A stretch of 64,000 nt of DNA from Serinus canaria (taxonomy: Eukaryota; Chordata; Aves; Passeriformes; Fringillidae), in the NCBI RefSeq assembly GCF_022539315.1, contig NC_066323.1:6983719-7047718 (forward strand). Reading direction: 5' to 3'. How positions within the stretch are numbered: the stretch's first letter is position 1; every line of letters starts with the position of its first letter. The notes beneath the pieces are model-generated. The model saw only the letters and a program-made list of their open reading frames with translations, made no database searches and was not told the DNA's origin. Shown one piece after another: positions 38,101-53,100 of this stretch. The position numbers and the translations under genes were made by a program.

Positions 38101-41100
38101 TAGAATCCTCAAGGCTGGAAAGGCTGACGCTTGATCCTCTGAGATCAAGTCCAGCTGTTAGCCCTGCACCACAGTGTTCACCACTATGGAAATGCCTCCT
38201 CCATGTACCCCTGGAACACCTCTGGGAATGGAGATTCCACCACCTCCCTGGGTAGATCATGCTAATGTCTGACCACCCTTTTAGTGAAGAAATTTTTCCT
38301 TCCATCAGTCTAAACCTCCCTAGCACAGTTTGACACCATTTCTTCTCAGGTTCCTCTGAACCTCCTTTTCTCCAGGCCAAGCTCCCCCCAGCTCCCTCAG
38401 CTGCTCCTCATCAGATCTATGCTCCAGACTCTTCAGCAGCTTCCTTTTCCTTCTCTGGACGTATTCCAGCACCTCAGTAATAATATTAATGCATTTTTGT
38501 TGTTTTTCAAACTATAATTAAAAGAAAACGTTTATTATAATGTCTAGATTAAAACTATATGATACATAACATCTTTATTAAGTGAGGTACTTGAGTGTAA
38601 GCTGTGGTTTCAGAGCAAACATGTAAATGTATCCATCTTCTCATCTGGGAAGTTGCAGAAGTGCCCTTTGCTCCTTATGTTCAGTCTTGTTCTTCTAATG
38701 CAGGCTGCTCTGTCTGCAGGATATTAAAAGTCAGCAAAGCAAATGACTTGCAGTCATCCTTACTGTTACGAGGGTTTGTTGTGATTCTGGTGGTATCTAA
38801 TGTGATTCAGATGGGCAGAAAGGATGGACCTTGCAGTGCTTTGACAGATACCATTAAAAATTCTTCAAATATTCTAAATTAACATGGGTTTTTTCAAGGG
38901 TCTTTCCCCTGGTTTTATTTCAACCTTTGTAGAGTCTTTGGTCGTATTTCTGAGTGAGGAACAGCTGATGGCATTTTGTGACATTCACAGAGTAGAAGGA
39001 GAAAGAATTTCAGAACACAGTGGATTTAATTGCTCCAACAAATAAAATGCTCTGGAAACATACACTTCTACAAATAAAATACTTTTGTACAGCCAACTAT
39101 AGTAAAACAAATAGACTTGCTGTATGAGGAAGCAAACCTTTATTTTGTATGCCTAGAAATAGTTGGCCTTGAGAAGCAGATATAAAGATACATTTTGATC
39201 TGAATCTGTTACTGGGGAACATCAGAAAGTTTGCAGGTGAAAAGTTTTGTTAAAGATTAGAGTCAAACTTTCCTGAAATACATACAACTTTGGTGGTGAG
39301 CAGTTGAAATGTTAAATATGAGGTGGAGAAATGGATGAACCCCATAGCGGACTGCAAAGTTGAACTTAAATCTGTGTAAGGGCTCTATGACTTGAGCAGT
39401 GGGAATGTTGACTACATCATACAATATCTTTCACTGGGGTTTTATAAAAGCCATTAGTTAATTTTTTCAGTTAATTTTCAAATTTTGTAGTTAAATATCT
39501 TCCCAGATATTACTTTTGCCTTGCCATGATTAGTTTTTCCTCTGCTTACAAGATTTGCTTTCTAGCAATAAGAAAACAGACCTCATTATATGGAAAGAAT
39601 TTTAATGAAATAGAATTCTAAATCAAGGAAAACAATTGGAAAATTTGAGAATTAATGTGTAACGCTTCTTCAATTTGCAGTTGGCAACCAGAGCGCCAGG
39701 TGCCCTTCAATGAAGTCAGATTACCACCACCCCCTGATATCAAGAAAGAAATTGGTGAAGGAGATGAGGTGGAGGTGAGTGAATGCTCATGAGCTGTGCT
39801 GCTCTGGAACTGATTGTTCATTCCAGGCAGCGGGGAGGGGTGTAAGGGCATTAGCAAGGTGAAGGTTTAAAATGGAGCATGTCTGTACACATGGGTTTAT
39901 TAGAATTTCAGTGAAGCTGTGACATTTCAGTTTGCCAACAAAACTGCCAGTGGAAATTTTTTCAAAATCTAAAACTTAAAATAGCTGAGAAGCTTTTAAT
40001 TCTGACAAAAAAATGTAGGCAGTTTTCTTTTTTGATTTGGAATGTAAAGTGTTGGAAATTGATAGGAAGATGTAATAAAGCTCCTCCAATAACACGAGTT
40101 TTAACCCAGATTAAATGTCTGGTACAGTCTGGTAGGAAACTGTAGGAATTATGGTGTTCTACAGAGAGAGTGTTAATAGGAGTGATGTATTAAAAGTAGA
40201 ACTCAAAATATGCATGTTCATTCTAGTATCATGAGGGATTCAGTTTAACTTCTAGGGCTTTTTCTGTACTTGTCCTTAAAATCAAAGTAATGAGTTTCCT
40301 TTCCTGAGGATACCATTTTACTTTTGAGCAACTAATCTAAGAAAAAATGTAGCACAGGTGCTGGGCTTTTCTATTCCTTTATTTGAAACACATTGCCTGT
40401 GTTAGATGTAAAGGGTTATTTTCTACTTCCTTTGTAGCAGTGTGATGTCATTGTTTGTCTCAGGTCAATCACTTCCACTGCTCCCTGCCCTGACCCCTGC
40501 TGGGTGCTGTCTGTCAATCCTGGCATTCCAGAGGGGCATAGAGTTGATTGGCAGAGTTCAAAAGATGCTCTGCAACCCTGGGGGTCCATTGGCCCACCCA
40601 GGTGTCCCTTGCACCTGAGACCTGCCCACCCTGCACCTGGTTGGTGGGTTCCTGACCCCTCCCCTCCCTCTCTCCCGGGGTTAAAAGAGCCAGCAACCAC
40701 GTGGTTCTGCATTCTGTTAGTAGTTGTTATGGGATTCAGAAGCCTGCCCTCTGAATAAACTCTGGATCGAAACTCTGGCAGAATCCACTCCTTTCCTTCA
40801 CCTCGCCTTAAAGCATCAGCACACAGGTAAACCGGGGCTTGTGTGTGTCTGAGCTTGTCTCCAGGCCAGCTGCAGCATCCAGCTTAGCCAGAGGTGTCTC
40901 TGAGGTGAAACCACCGCAGTGCCGCCTTTAGGTGGAGCAGCAAAGGCTAGACAAGCCCGGACAAGCCCCATCCGGATATATATTGAATGTATTTCAATGT
41001 TCCTTGTGACTCTAAAGCTCGTTCAGTCTGCATGCGAATGACTTTGGCCTGTTGGAAGTGTATGAGGAGCAGATGGAACCTAAGGATGAGAAAATTGGGT

Positions 41101-44100
41101 TGCAGAAGTCCTCTCTTCTATGGCTGGTCATGCATTAACTTAGTAGTGTTTTTTAATATGGGATATGTAGTCATGTGATGACTTGGTTCATTTCAGTAGT
41201 TCTTGGTTTATCGAGTAAGCCAAGGACAAAACAGCAATCTGAAGTGTGAAGTTAGTTCTGTGTGTGGACTTCAAGTTTGAAGACAGTGTTTGAATTTACT
41301 GAGGAATTGCCCCCAAAGAAGTGTTTAGCCAGAGTTTTATCTTCCTTTAAATTTCCTTTGACTTGTAAGTAATTTATACGAAGGAAGTCTGTTCACAGTC
41401 CTTGTAGTGCAAGAAGGATGAGGGTAAAATACTGTTCCATTTTAATGAAAATTGGATAAGTTTTGTGGTTCTTTCTTCGTTATACATGCACATAAGTGAA
41501 TTATGCTTGTATGTGCTTTCAGTGGTTCTTACTACTTTCATTTCCAGGTTTATTCTAGGGCAAATGACCAAGAACCTTGTGGCTGGTGGCTGGCAAAAGT
41601 TCGAATGATGAAAGGAGAGGTAAATCACTTTAAAACTTAATGATTTCATGCTTTCATGTTAGATACAGTAAATAGAAATTCTTTGTCATGAAAAAGCTCT
41701 GAATAAAGTACTACAAATACAAAAACATGACAAAAGAGAAATATAAGTTGTGACCACTTTGGAATGACCTTTGCTGCATTGCACAGCAGAGGGTCATGCC
41801 CTCAGACCTGAGCAAGTGACTTCCATTATCTGCAGTTTAATTGCTTGAAGGACTGAAGGCATGCACGAGGACAGGATTTCTGACAAACCTGTTCTGTGGA
41901 TTAAACTTGGTGCTGAAAATGTAGTAAAGCACCTGTGGTTAAAAGCTGTTTGTCATCTGTAAGTTAGGCCAAGCTATTGCTGTGGGTGGCTGTGGGTTGG
42001 TTTTTGTGTGTGTGTGTTTTTACTGATGGTAGAAGAAGGACACTGCTTGTTTTGTTTTCACATGTGTCCAGTTTTTATTTTACCATAAATAAATGGTTGT
42101 TTGCAGCTGCCAAGTAACTTGCAGATTGAGAGACTTGAGTGTATAGAGGTGTGGCAGTGTTTGACCCAGTCTCATTAAAGCTTTATTTTTTGAAATGACA
42201 GCAAGAGAATTGAACTTGGAAAGAGTTCTGTGTTTTGATGCTTCTGCTGATTCTGATCAGATTCCTAAAACCAAAGGAAACAGTATTGAGAAAAAAAAAA
42301 TTGTCCAATTTCTAGTATTGTTGAAAAACTGTCAACAAATATCAGCTTTTGTTGAGCTCTGTAAGGGCAAGGTGGTAGTAAAGACCTACCAGAGGAAGAT
42401 TCTGTGTGTTGACCCATGTGAATAAACAGCTTATTAAGAAATCAAGATAAAAGGAGACAAACTGATTTAAATGATAGTTTGTCATTTGTAGCTAATAGGC
42501 TTTTCTTAAATGTCACAAATTAAAAATATTTATATTAGTTAGCTTGCTGTGCTGCTTATTTTCAGAAAAAGTCATGGAAGTAAAATTTTTTGCCAATTTT
42601 AATTTCCTAGTTTTTAAAAGAAAAAAAGTTTTTCACTCTCAGTGTACAGTGCAGGATTGTCAAATCAGTTATTTTAGGGAATTGTACCTGGAAAGAACCA
42701 CACAGTTTATGTTGGCTTCTTTGTACAGTCTTTAACACAGTTCTATATTTAGATTTTTTTTCTGTAGAGGTAATATTAAATTCACAAACAGCCCATGTGT
42801 CCAAGAATTTGTTGTGTGATTGTTCTGATATCCAGAGTTGTCTTTAACTAGAGAAGTTAAGTTTTTAGAGCATGTAGTGGTAGATCTCCTAAATTTAGTT
42901 GTAATTTAGCGTTTATTGTTTGTTGTTATTACTTGAGGTAATAACGATACATTGATACATTTCAAAGCAGCTTTGTATAAACTTTAAACTTGTAATTAGA
43001 AAAAAGTGTGTCATTACAAGAGTGATTTCCTTTTTCTGGCCATTAAGCAAATTGTATTGAGACAAACAGATTGCAGCTTGGAGGGAGGAAGAGGTAAATG
43101 TAATGCTGCACCCCTAAACTGCACCTAGGTGGAAGGGAGGAGAGGAGAAGGCTGTATCCCTAGCACAGAGCCAGGCTGCAGGGATGCTGTGCACACAAGC
43201 TTCTTTAAACTTGTATCTGTTGGGTGGAAGCGTAGGAGTAGATTATTAGTAACTTAAATCTTCCTAGTTCTCTTGCCCTTCTAAATTTGGCAGTGTGTGT
43301 CAGAAAGCTGGAGTTTCTGTATTTATTTTGATCTTGCATGGTTCCCAGGTAGTTTGCCAATTGAATCAGTGGATTCACCTTGTTTGTTTTGGTGTTGCAG
43401 AGTAGATATTTCTGTGAAGAATGTTCTCTATTTGATACATTTTAGAATTAGAGCTCCAGCAAACGTTTTGGGTTTTGGAACTTGAACGGAACTAATGAAA
43501 ATATTTGAAAGAGGTGGGCATGAGAAAAATCAATCCAAGATGCTGTTGTGGGGGACTGAGACTATGCTGATAACAATGCCCTGACTTCAGTGGGGGAACA
43601 CAGGGATGCTGAAATATACCCAGGCTTAATTGTGCAGAAATGTCTCATTGTTTTAGGGTTTTGTATATATACTCATATTTTGTGCTTCCTTGCTGGTCCT
43701 GGTAATGTTACTATGTTTTTGTTGTTCCTTACTGAAGTTCTTATTTTTAAAAAAACTCTCCCAGTTTTATGTCATTGAATACGCTGCTTGTGATGCCACT
43801 TACAATGAAATTGTCACTTACGAGCGACTGCGACCTGTGAATCAGAACAAAACTGTCAAAAAGAACACCTTCTTCAAGTGCACAGTGGATGTTCCTGAAG
43901 ACCTGAGAGATGCGTGAGTAGCTCTGATAATTCAAGAAGGCCTTTACTTTATGGAAAAGGGAGAAGAGCCCATCTGGCTTCTGTTTTAGATGCTGATGGA
44001 CAGGTCCATGAAGAGCCTTAAGGGTGGTTAGGGCTGCACGAGCTCATTTGGAAACTGCTGACTGGGACCCCTGCTGAGCTGTCAGGGTGGGGACAGAAGG

Positions 44101-47100
44101 CAAGTTCTCAGGTGGGGGCTTAGTGCCTGTACAGGTGACTCACTTCACAGTGGGCCTGTTACTGAGGCTTTCCGGATAACCCTGGTGTCATAGAATCCAC
44201 AGGGAAACTGGAACCATGTTGAGGAGAATGGAAACGTTCCTGTTTCTGAACAATCTTTGCCATAAACTACTGAATGTTCTTGGGTCTGATCATCTTATTA
44301 CGTGTTCAGTTTTGCTGCAGCTTGTTGAAATAACAATCATTTTGTCTCCTTAGGTGTGCTAATGAAAATGCACATAAAGATTTCAAGAAAGCTGTTGGAG
44401 CATGTCGAATTTTTTATCATGCTGAAACTGCTCAACTAATAATACTGGTAAGTAATTGCTTCTGTCTAAATGTTCTATGAATTCCCAGTATATTATTTAC
44501 AGGAAATACGTAGCCAGCTGTGTGTGTATATGGCAAATGGTTTAACATGTCAAGCTATGTAAATTGTGAGAGGTTTAATATAAGTCGATGCATTTAATCT
44601 TTGGGGGTAAGGCCTCCAATGCATACAACCTAAATTTAGGAACAGCTTTGAGTCTCATTGTTTGTATGACTTTTGTCATTCTCAGCTGAGTTCTGTTTCA
44701 CTGATTTTAGCAGGTGGCTCAGAGGTCAGTCATCTCCTTCCACTCTGGAGCAATAGCTTTCCCCTCATGCTGTATTACACTGTACAGTTTGACCCACAGC
44801 TGCAGTTCCCTGTGGAGAACTGCACCAGCTCAGTGTAGCCATTAAGGAATTGCTCATTTAGATGCCTCTGTGTGGTTTTCTTACTATGTAGGGTTTTACC
44901 AGCTTTAGTTTTTCTTCTTAACTCCATTTACTCGGTATTATCCACTTGAACCTCACTCTGCAGGGTTGTGTTGTCCTTGGTTATTTCCTTAGCTCTCTTA
45001 TTCACAAACACAATGACAAGTATGTATGTGGTAGAAAGATTTATTTGGGCAACATCAAGGGGAAAGGGTTGCTGTGTAATTCAGCAGCAATGTCTTTAAT
45101 ATAAAAGAAGTTGTGAGTGAGAACCAATAGTTGTTGCTGGTGATGAATTTCTCATGCTTTGTTTTGAGGAAGAATAATGTTCATGGTTATGACTTAGTTT
45201 CAGTAGGTTCGTGATTTAATCTTTGAATGTATATTTGCTTACAAAGCCAAAGCTTAGGTTCCCTCTCTCCTGTAGTCTGCCAGTGAAGCAACAGTGAAGA
45301 GAGTGAACATCCTCAGTGACATGCACCTGCGCAGCATTCGCACCAAGCTCATGCTGATGTCGAGAAATGAGGAAGCTACAAAACACTTGGAGGTAAAGCC
45401 ACAGCTTGTGGCTCTTGTTGCTTGAAACTGAGCTCAGAGCAGTGCATTACAGTGAGTGCACGTGGATGAGTCTGCCTCTGTTTTCTCTTCAGTGCACAAA
45501 GCAGCTTGCTGCAGCATTTCATGAGGAGTTTGTAGTCAGAGAAGATTTAATGGGACTTGCTATAGGAACGCATGGCAGTAACATACAACAAGCCAGGAAG
45601 GTTCCAGGAGTTACAACCATCGAGCTTGAGGAGGATACCGGTACTTTCAGAATCTATGGAGAGGTAAGGGGGAATTTCATTATGAATCCTTGGAGCATTT
45701 CACTCTGTGTCTGCTTTTAGAGTGGCGAGAGCTGTACCCAGAATTAAGAACAGAAAACACCTCCTGAGTTTTTGTGTGAATGTTGTTGTGTGTGTTGACA
45801 TTGTAGCAGCTTCTACTGCATTTATTTGAATTACAAGCCTTCATTGCAGTGGTGACCTCCATAAGGTGTGTTCTGTCCTAATCACTCAATTTTGCTGTAT
45901 ATCCTGGGACAACCTGAGAGAGGTATCATTTCCTGCTATTTTACTTGATCATGGGTCTTTTGGGGTTTCTTTTCTCCCTCAGAACCTTATTGGTTCTCCA
46001 CCTCCTCCTCCCCCCATCTCCCCCAGCTTCATGTGTGTTTTACTGTGTGGTGTCTGCTTCTACCTATCCAGGTCTGTTAAAGCCTCTATCTATTGCTTCT
46101 AACTGTTACATTTTGGCAATTTAATGCTGGCTTTGGCAGAATAATGATTTGCTCCAGGTTGATTCCATTTGTTACTCTTCTGAATCTCACAACTGCCTTG
46201 AAATATAGTTGGTCCTTGGGCCAAAACAAGGATCCATTCAAGAAGCAGAAGGCTAGCGACAAAAATGCCACTGTCACCAGGGCTCTGTCAGAAAATATGT
46301 TGAGGGGTTTTATCACTTGTCCCTAACTCTACAGGTGTGACTGAGTTTTTGATGTTAACAGTTCTGAAAATCTGTAGTTGTCTCCTGTTTCAGGAATCTG
46401 AGGTCTTGAATTCTGCTCCATCTATGTCAGGAGTAGCACCTGGTTGTGATCAAAGGTTCAGATGAAGTTGATCCTGTGGAGAGGAGGTCAAACTTCTGTA
46501 CTTTGCATTATCTCTGAAATTGTCCTTTTTTTGGAAACCTTAAATGCTTCCAGGGTATCAGGTTGGCAGCAGATCCTTCTTTCATCTACTACTGCCAGAA
46601 AATTGTATCTCAGTTCCTGAGGAAGAATGGCACAAGTTTAAATGCAGTGGAATGTCCAGTGTATTCCAGTTTTGATCTCCTGCATGTGAATGATGTGATG
46701 CTGGAACTTGTGGAAAGGTTATGACTGTCACCAGCCTCTTACAGAGGGTCACAGCAATGATTATAAATACCAGATGCCCCCTAAATAAAAATGCCTTTAG
46801 GTACATCCAGCCTTGTCCTTCGTAGAAGTGATAAGTGCTTCTAAAAATGCCAGGCAGCTTAACTATTCCACTTGATAAGGTTTTCAGCATCTGGCTACTC
46901 TTGCCTATTCTTTTTGCCTCTCTTCAGCTGCAGTGGGCAACCAGCCAGGCCCTAATGGCTGAATGCACAGGCAGACAATTTCAGGCTGAGATGTGTGGGT
47001 GTAGTGAACCAGTGTTGTTGACATAGCAGTCATGGTCTGAAGGTTTCCCGTAGCTGATATTTTGCATACAAATAAAAGGTCACTGCTCAGGGCCAGGCTC

Positions 47101-50100
47101 TCTGAGGGAAGAAACGTGATGATAACTTTTAAAGACTATTGGAAACCTCTGTAGATAAAAGGAATCTAAACTGTATGGCATGCTGTTTATGCACTTATCC
47201 CTGTCTGGTCAAGGCCATTTTGATTTCAAGACCTTTTTCCTGCTAGCCTGAACTTCTGATTGTGATACCTGTACAGATCACAGGCCTGTGAACTTGTTTG
47301 GACAGTGTAGCTTGGACTGCTTATGGAAATTTCTGCTTCTCAGAGTGGGAGAGCTGTGTCAGAAATAAAAATGTTCCTCTTAGACCTTCATTGCTGTCAA
47401 AATGGAATTGCAGTCAATTCTTGTGCAGTTCTTAACACTGGTTGGTGTAATGCTGAATTTAGAAAAATATCCTGCATTTAATTCTATTACACTCATTGGT
47501 AGCATGGAGATGTCTTGATTGTTTGAGCTGCTGTGTGAAGTAATGAGAACATCAGTGGTCGTGTAGGCTGTAAATCAGGGTTAACAAAGGTAGTTGCTAG
47601 TGACTGGGATCCTGTGAGGTCTTTAATCCATGTTCTACTACAAGGAGCTGGGAATACCTTGTCTGAGTTGGCTTTATGTGCTCACTCATGTTGGGGTGTG
47701 AGTGAGTTACACAGGTTGTACTCATGTAAAAGTCCTGAGTGCCCGCGACAAGTGTAGAGAGACTTAGGGGGGCCTGGAGAGCTGCAGCTCTGGCAGCTGT
47801 GTATTTTCCTTGTCCTGACTCTGCTTCTGTAAATGCATTCATGGTTCCTTTGTCTTTTTTGGGGAAAGAATTCATAAACATACCTGAGGCAAGAACTCTT
47901 TGCAGAATTCATTGAGGATGAAGAATTGGCCATTGTGTGTTAAGTTTGTATCATTTGAGCAGTTGCCCTGCAAATACAGCATAACCTCTGCTCCTCACAG
48001 TGGCTTCCTGTTCATCTCTTTCTTGTGCTTGATCAATGCTTTCATTATCTTGAAATCCAATTTGGCCATGTTACTTTTGCCATCATTTTGACCTCTGCCA
48101 GAAGTCAAGGTTTATGCATCTTCTTCTAGGATTTGCCTGATTTGATTAAAAGGTGCAGGAGCTGGTGGTACTCTCATTTCACGTGTTGCCTAAAAATGAC
48201 AGATGAAAGGGCTGAGGCATTAGTGTAAAATGGAAATTGTGCTCTTAAGCTGTTGTTACTGACTAGGTGCTGATATTCTTTCCTTCATTCTACACTTCTG
48301 CTGTTGCTAATTTGAAGCCTTGTTTCTTGGTTCAGCATCTCAGTTAACTCTCAACTGAATGATTTTCGTCATTTAATAATAAAGCTGCAAGAGAGCATTT
48401 ACAGGAGTTCTCCCCAGTAACCAGAGCTGCTGTCCTATCTTGGAAAGCATTGTAGATGAACTGTGGCCAGAAACCAGCATTCTGGAAAGAGAGTGCCCTG
48501 GTTGTAAAATCACTTTTGGTGTTTGCTTAAAGCCCCATCCAACCTGGCCTTTGAACTCTTCCAAGGATGGGGGATCCATTTGATACCTCAAAACATCTTG
48601 AAATAACATAAAAAAAAAAGTTTTATTCATTACTGATGCTTTGCTTTTCTACTGAATTTTGTCTCTGGGCATTTCACTCAATTATTCCTTTATTATTTAG
48701 CTCAAAACTAGATTAATTATGTCTCCGTTCTTTTCTTTTTGCAAATGAGTTTACTTGGAAGACTGGCAACTGTTGCTACAAGGTTTTGTTCTTAACATTC
48801 TGTATTCACAAATAAATTCCATTTTTTTAAATTTATTTCCAGACTGCTGATGCAGTAAAAAAGGCCAGAAGTTACTTGGAATTTGTGGAGGATTTTATTC
48901 AAGTTCCCAGAAATCTTGTTGGTATGTAATACTGCTAAAACTTGAGAAGTTGGGAAAAGGGAGCCTAATCGTAACTTTGCAGAGAGGATTTAGGTGCCAG
49001 TACAATATTTGATTTCTCCATTTAAGTAGAAAGTTATTAATCTTTTAAAACTATATGTATCTGAATTATTATGAAATTGGATGTATTGTTGCTGCACAAT
49101 ACTTTGTCAGGATTTTAGCACTTAAACTGACTTGATTACAGACTTGTACCACCTAATTTAATGATGATATTTGAAGTTCAGATTCTGTTGAAAAAACATG
49201 CTCTACTAAATTGGCTTCTTAAAAGTGCTGAAGCTAAATTCCAAAGTTTAATCTGGGAATGCTCAGCTGAGTTGCAAGAATGACATGAGGCAGTTCTCTG
49301 TACTGCTTCCTCCTGGGTTGAGGTTTGTCACAGGTGGTGGCTGGATGCTGGTGAGCTCCTGTATCAGTCAGCAGTGCTCATAGGTCTCGGCCTCAGTCTC
49401 AAAATTGATGTTTTTCCATGTTGCAGCTTTATGAAGGTGTAGCATAGTCTGGTAGGTTCTGTACTGAAAATCACCGGAAGGTGTGAGGTTAATTGTGTTC
49501 CACTTGAAGACACAAACATCTTCCCCTAGTCTGGTCTTCACAGGGAACTTTTTTCCTCTTCCCTCATTCTCCTTCCTTTATCCTCCTTTTTACTTAAATC
49601 TGGCAGCTCCCTGCTCCCCATGCCCAGCTTGTGGGCAGTGTGGGCATGGAGGCAGTGTTAGGAGGTGTTGTTCCTGATTGAACAGCTTGGATTATCCAGA
49701 GGAGAAGTTAAAACCCAGACTTTAACCTGCTGTGGTTTATGGCTTGGAGCCTGCATATTATAAATAATGTCATTTAAATAATTCATGTGCAAACTCCCAT
49801 AACTTAGACTTTCAAGGTTTTAGAACTTGACCAGAAACTCTTGTGCCATTTTACTCTTGGTTTGGTTCTATTGGAAGCCTGTGTGCAGTGGTGACCTTCA
49901 TCACTGCTTGTCATTCTGCATGAGAGAGAGAGTTTAATTTTGAAAGTTTTTACCCATTTTTTCTGACACAGTGTGGGGTATTCTTTGGGGATTTGATGTA
50001 TAAAATACCAATAAACATGTTAAAATACTTTGACCATGGGTGCAAAATTAACTGTTCTTGCCCTCTGAAGGAAAAGTTATTGGAAAAAATGGAAAAGTGA

Positions 50101-53100
50101 TTCAGGAGATCGTAGACAAGTCTGGAGTCGTCAGGGTGAGAATTGAAGGAGACAATGAAAATAAGCTGCCCCGTGAAGATGTAAGTACTTCACTCTTTCC
50201 TGCTGTGACTAGGTTTATTTTCAAAACCTGTGGATATAGAGAGCATTAGTTCTAAACTGGCATCTTGCAGTAGATTGTATATTAAGTTTTTCAAGGAAGG
50301 TTTTTGCTGCTGAAGTAAGAGGTTGTGGGTTTTTTTGGTCTTTCTCCTGCATGTACTTGGGCTATATAACTAATTTGAGATTGTTAGTGTTAAAAGTGTC
50401 CAGATACTTTGAATAGATAAGAACAAAAGGGAAAAGCTTGTAAAGGTGCTTGGTCTTATAAAGTTGGTTTAACGAACCACCTTCTTGGTAAACTGTGGAT
50501 ATTTCTATACACCTGTTGTGCTAACCCCACAAGCGTGTGTTGCATGAATATGAACATGGGATGTGAAGTTACCTCAGCTCCAGAACAGGTTATTGGGAAG
50601 GCTGGACAGTCTGAAGCCATTGCTGTCACCCCAACCTGAGCTATTCCTAGATGTCTTTGCAACTGAAGGCTCAGTTGCTGCCTTTGTTTAGCTCACTTTG
50701 GTAATTTAAAACAGAAAGCATTATTTCAGTTATAATGTTCTCCCTGATAAAAACCTTTGATACTTTGTTCCTATAGGGAATGGTACCGTTTGTATTTGTT
50801 GGTACTAAAGAAAGCATTGGGAATGTCCAAGTTCTGTTGGAATATCACATCGCATATCTAAAGGTGAGTGAGTGTGTTTTGGGAGAGAGAATCTGTAGAG
50901 AAAACTTGGGTTGAAGTATTTTTGAGCAACTTCAGTGGGATTTGCAGTTGTTGAATTGTTCCTCTGTATATCAGGATTTAAAGCTTGGTGCCTTGAGCCC
51001 ACCCCTTGCCCATGGGTATCATGGGCCTATAAATACCTTGTCATGGTTACTTAGTGTTGTTGGAGTAGAAAGAATCAGACTGTAAAGAATGAGGGTTTAA
51101 GGGACATTTGGGAACTAACTCAGAATTTTTTGTCTTGTGTTTGAGTTCTGCTGTTGTCAGGTTAGTGCTCTGTTGGGGAAGGATAGAATTTCTAATAGAA
51201 CACAGTAATACAGTGTGGTGTTAGAAATTATCTGTTTAGGTTGGGTTGCTTTGTGATATTAACAGAGATTGAGTTTGCATTGTGTTCCCTCATCAGTTTG
51301 CCCTTTTTTTTTTTTTCCTATATTTTACTGAAAAATTTGCTCAACTGTAATTAAGGAAGGTAGTAGTAGTCTTAAAGCCAAGTTTTCTGCATAGTGGTGA
51401 AAGTTTTTAGATCTCCTCCAAAACTCATCTTGAATTTCATTAATTGTAGTCACCTCCCAGGTGGTGTTAATTCTCCCACAGGAATGATTATTTTCAATAT
51501 GACTGTGTGGGGATGATGTTTTGTGAGGGACATTTGTCAGCAGTCTTTTCCATGGTTTTTCTTTCGTTGTACATAGGAGGTAGAACAACTAAGACTGGAA
51601 AGGCTCCAGATCGATGAACAGCTGCGGCAGATTGGGATGGGCTTCAGGCCCTCCTCTACTCGAGTTCCTGAGAAGGAGAAGGGTTACACCACTGATGAGA
51701 GCACCCTCTCCTCTGTGCAAGGCTCCAGGTCCTACAGCGGGCGGGGCCGGGGCCGCAGGGGCCCCAATTACACCTCTGGTTACGGTGAGTGCCCTTGGGT
51801 GACGTCTCAGGATACCTCGGAACCCAAAGCTGTCTCTGGATTTCTTTGTGTTCAGTGTACTTGAGTGAAGATAGGGTTGGAAAGTCAGAATTGCTGGTTT
51901 ATTTTGTTCATAGCTCAAAACAGCTCGTTAGATTTGCAGTATTGAAGTTAAGTTTAAAACTGAAGAAATGAACAAACTGTGAGCGCTGGAAACATCTTCT
52001 GTGCTAGTTACTTAGTAAGGGACATCACAAAAGCTGGGAAGAGAGCTAGAGATGCTTTTCAGGAGACACAAATTTTTAAAAATCTGAAATAAGCATTATC
52101 TGTTTTGATTGAGAAGGACAAAAATTGCTTGTCTGTGATCATGGCCATCTTAGCAGCATATTTCTGAAAAGTGAACCAAAATGATATAAAATGGAGACAG
52201 CACAAAATCCTGTAGGGTTTTTAATTTGATCAGGAACTAAATGGATTTCTTTAAAGGCGAGGTATTCTGATGCATTTCTCAATTAAAAAGCATTGTTCAG
52301 TTCCTGACAGGTGTACACATCCCTAGCTTGTCCCAATGGAGACACTGCATTTCTATATAGACATGCTTCACAAAGAACAACAATGTTATTTATTCAATAC
52401 AGTAAATTACTCTGGATATCTGTATGTAGCTCATTTCTGTTAAAAAAACCACATGTTTTGAGTTGTACAGTCTGTCCCTGGCTATAGTTTCCTGGATCAT
52501 GCCAGGTGCTAGTTGTGTTGATTCTGATGATGATGTTTATAACTTCATTTTTTATTATTTCCCAGTGAGCTGACTGAACTGTAAGGAGACTTGTTCCCTT
52601 TGCTTATATATACACAGTGTGATTTGGAAAACTTAAAGTATTTTTCTTCCTCCCAAAATGGCAAGAATCACATTAAAGCCATATGGGTCTAAAACTTTAT
52701 TCCAGACTGGGTAGTAGGGGGATTTCCTGGATACCTAAAATGAAGAGTAGGTGTTGGGTTTTCAGGTAGTAAAAATCTGGGTGGGTTTGGGTACTCAGAG
52801 ATGGCCGAGTGTTACAGATGCTGTTTGATATAAACACTGAAATTGTTCAAGCAGCATTACAGCATCCAGAAGGAGTTGCTTAGCAACAGCCATCGGCTAT
52901 AAGGTGGCAAAGTTGTCCTTGGGAATTTCAGAGAAGTTGCCTAGAAACTGCACCAAATGCCTGCAGTGTGTAGACAAAGAGAGGAAACACTGCTAAATCC
53001 TTGGTTTATCTGTGTACAGAAATTACTGATTTAGTGATCTTTCAGCCATTATTTCCCATGTTAGTACAAACAAACTTAAAATGAGAATCTCACTTAAGTA

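Noticed and set aside
40416..40758. Open frames of 60-98 codons on both strands in intron 3
   Set aside because: They lie within the LTR-like element and show no retroelement protein motif.
44180..44215. tcatagaatccacaggg, similar to the start of an antisense CR1 end
   Set aside because: Only a short match, and the sequence that follows does not continue the CR1 consensus.
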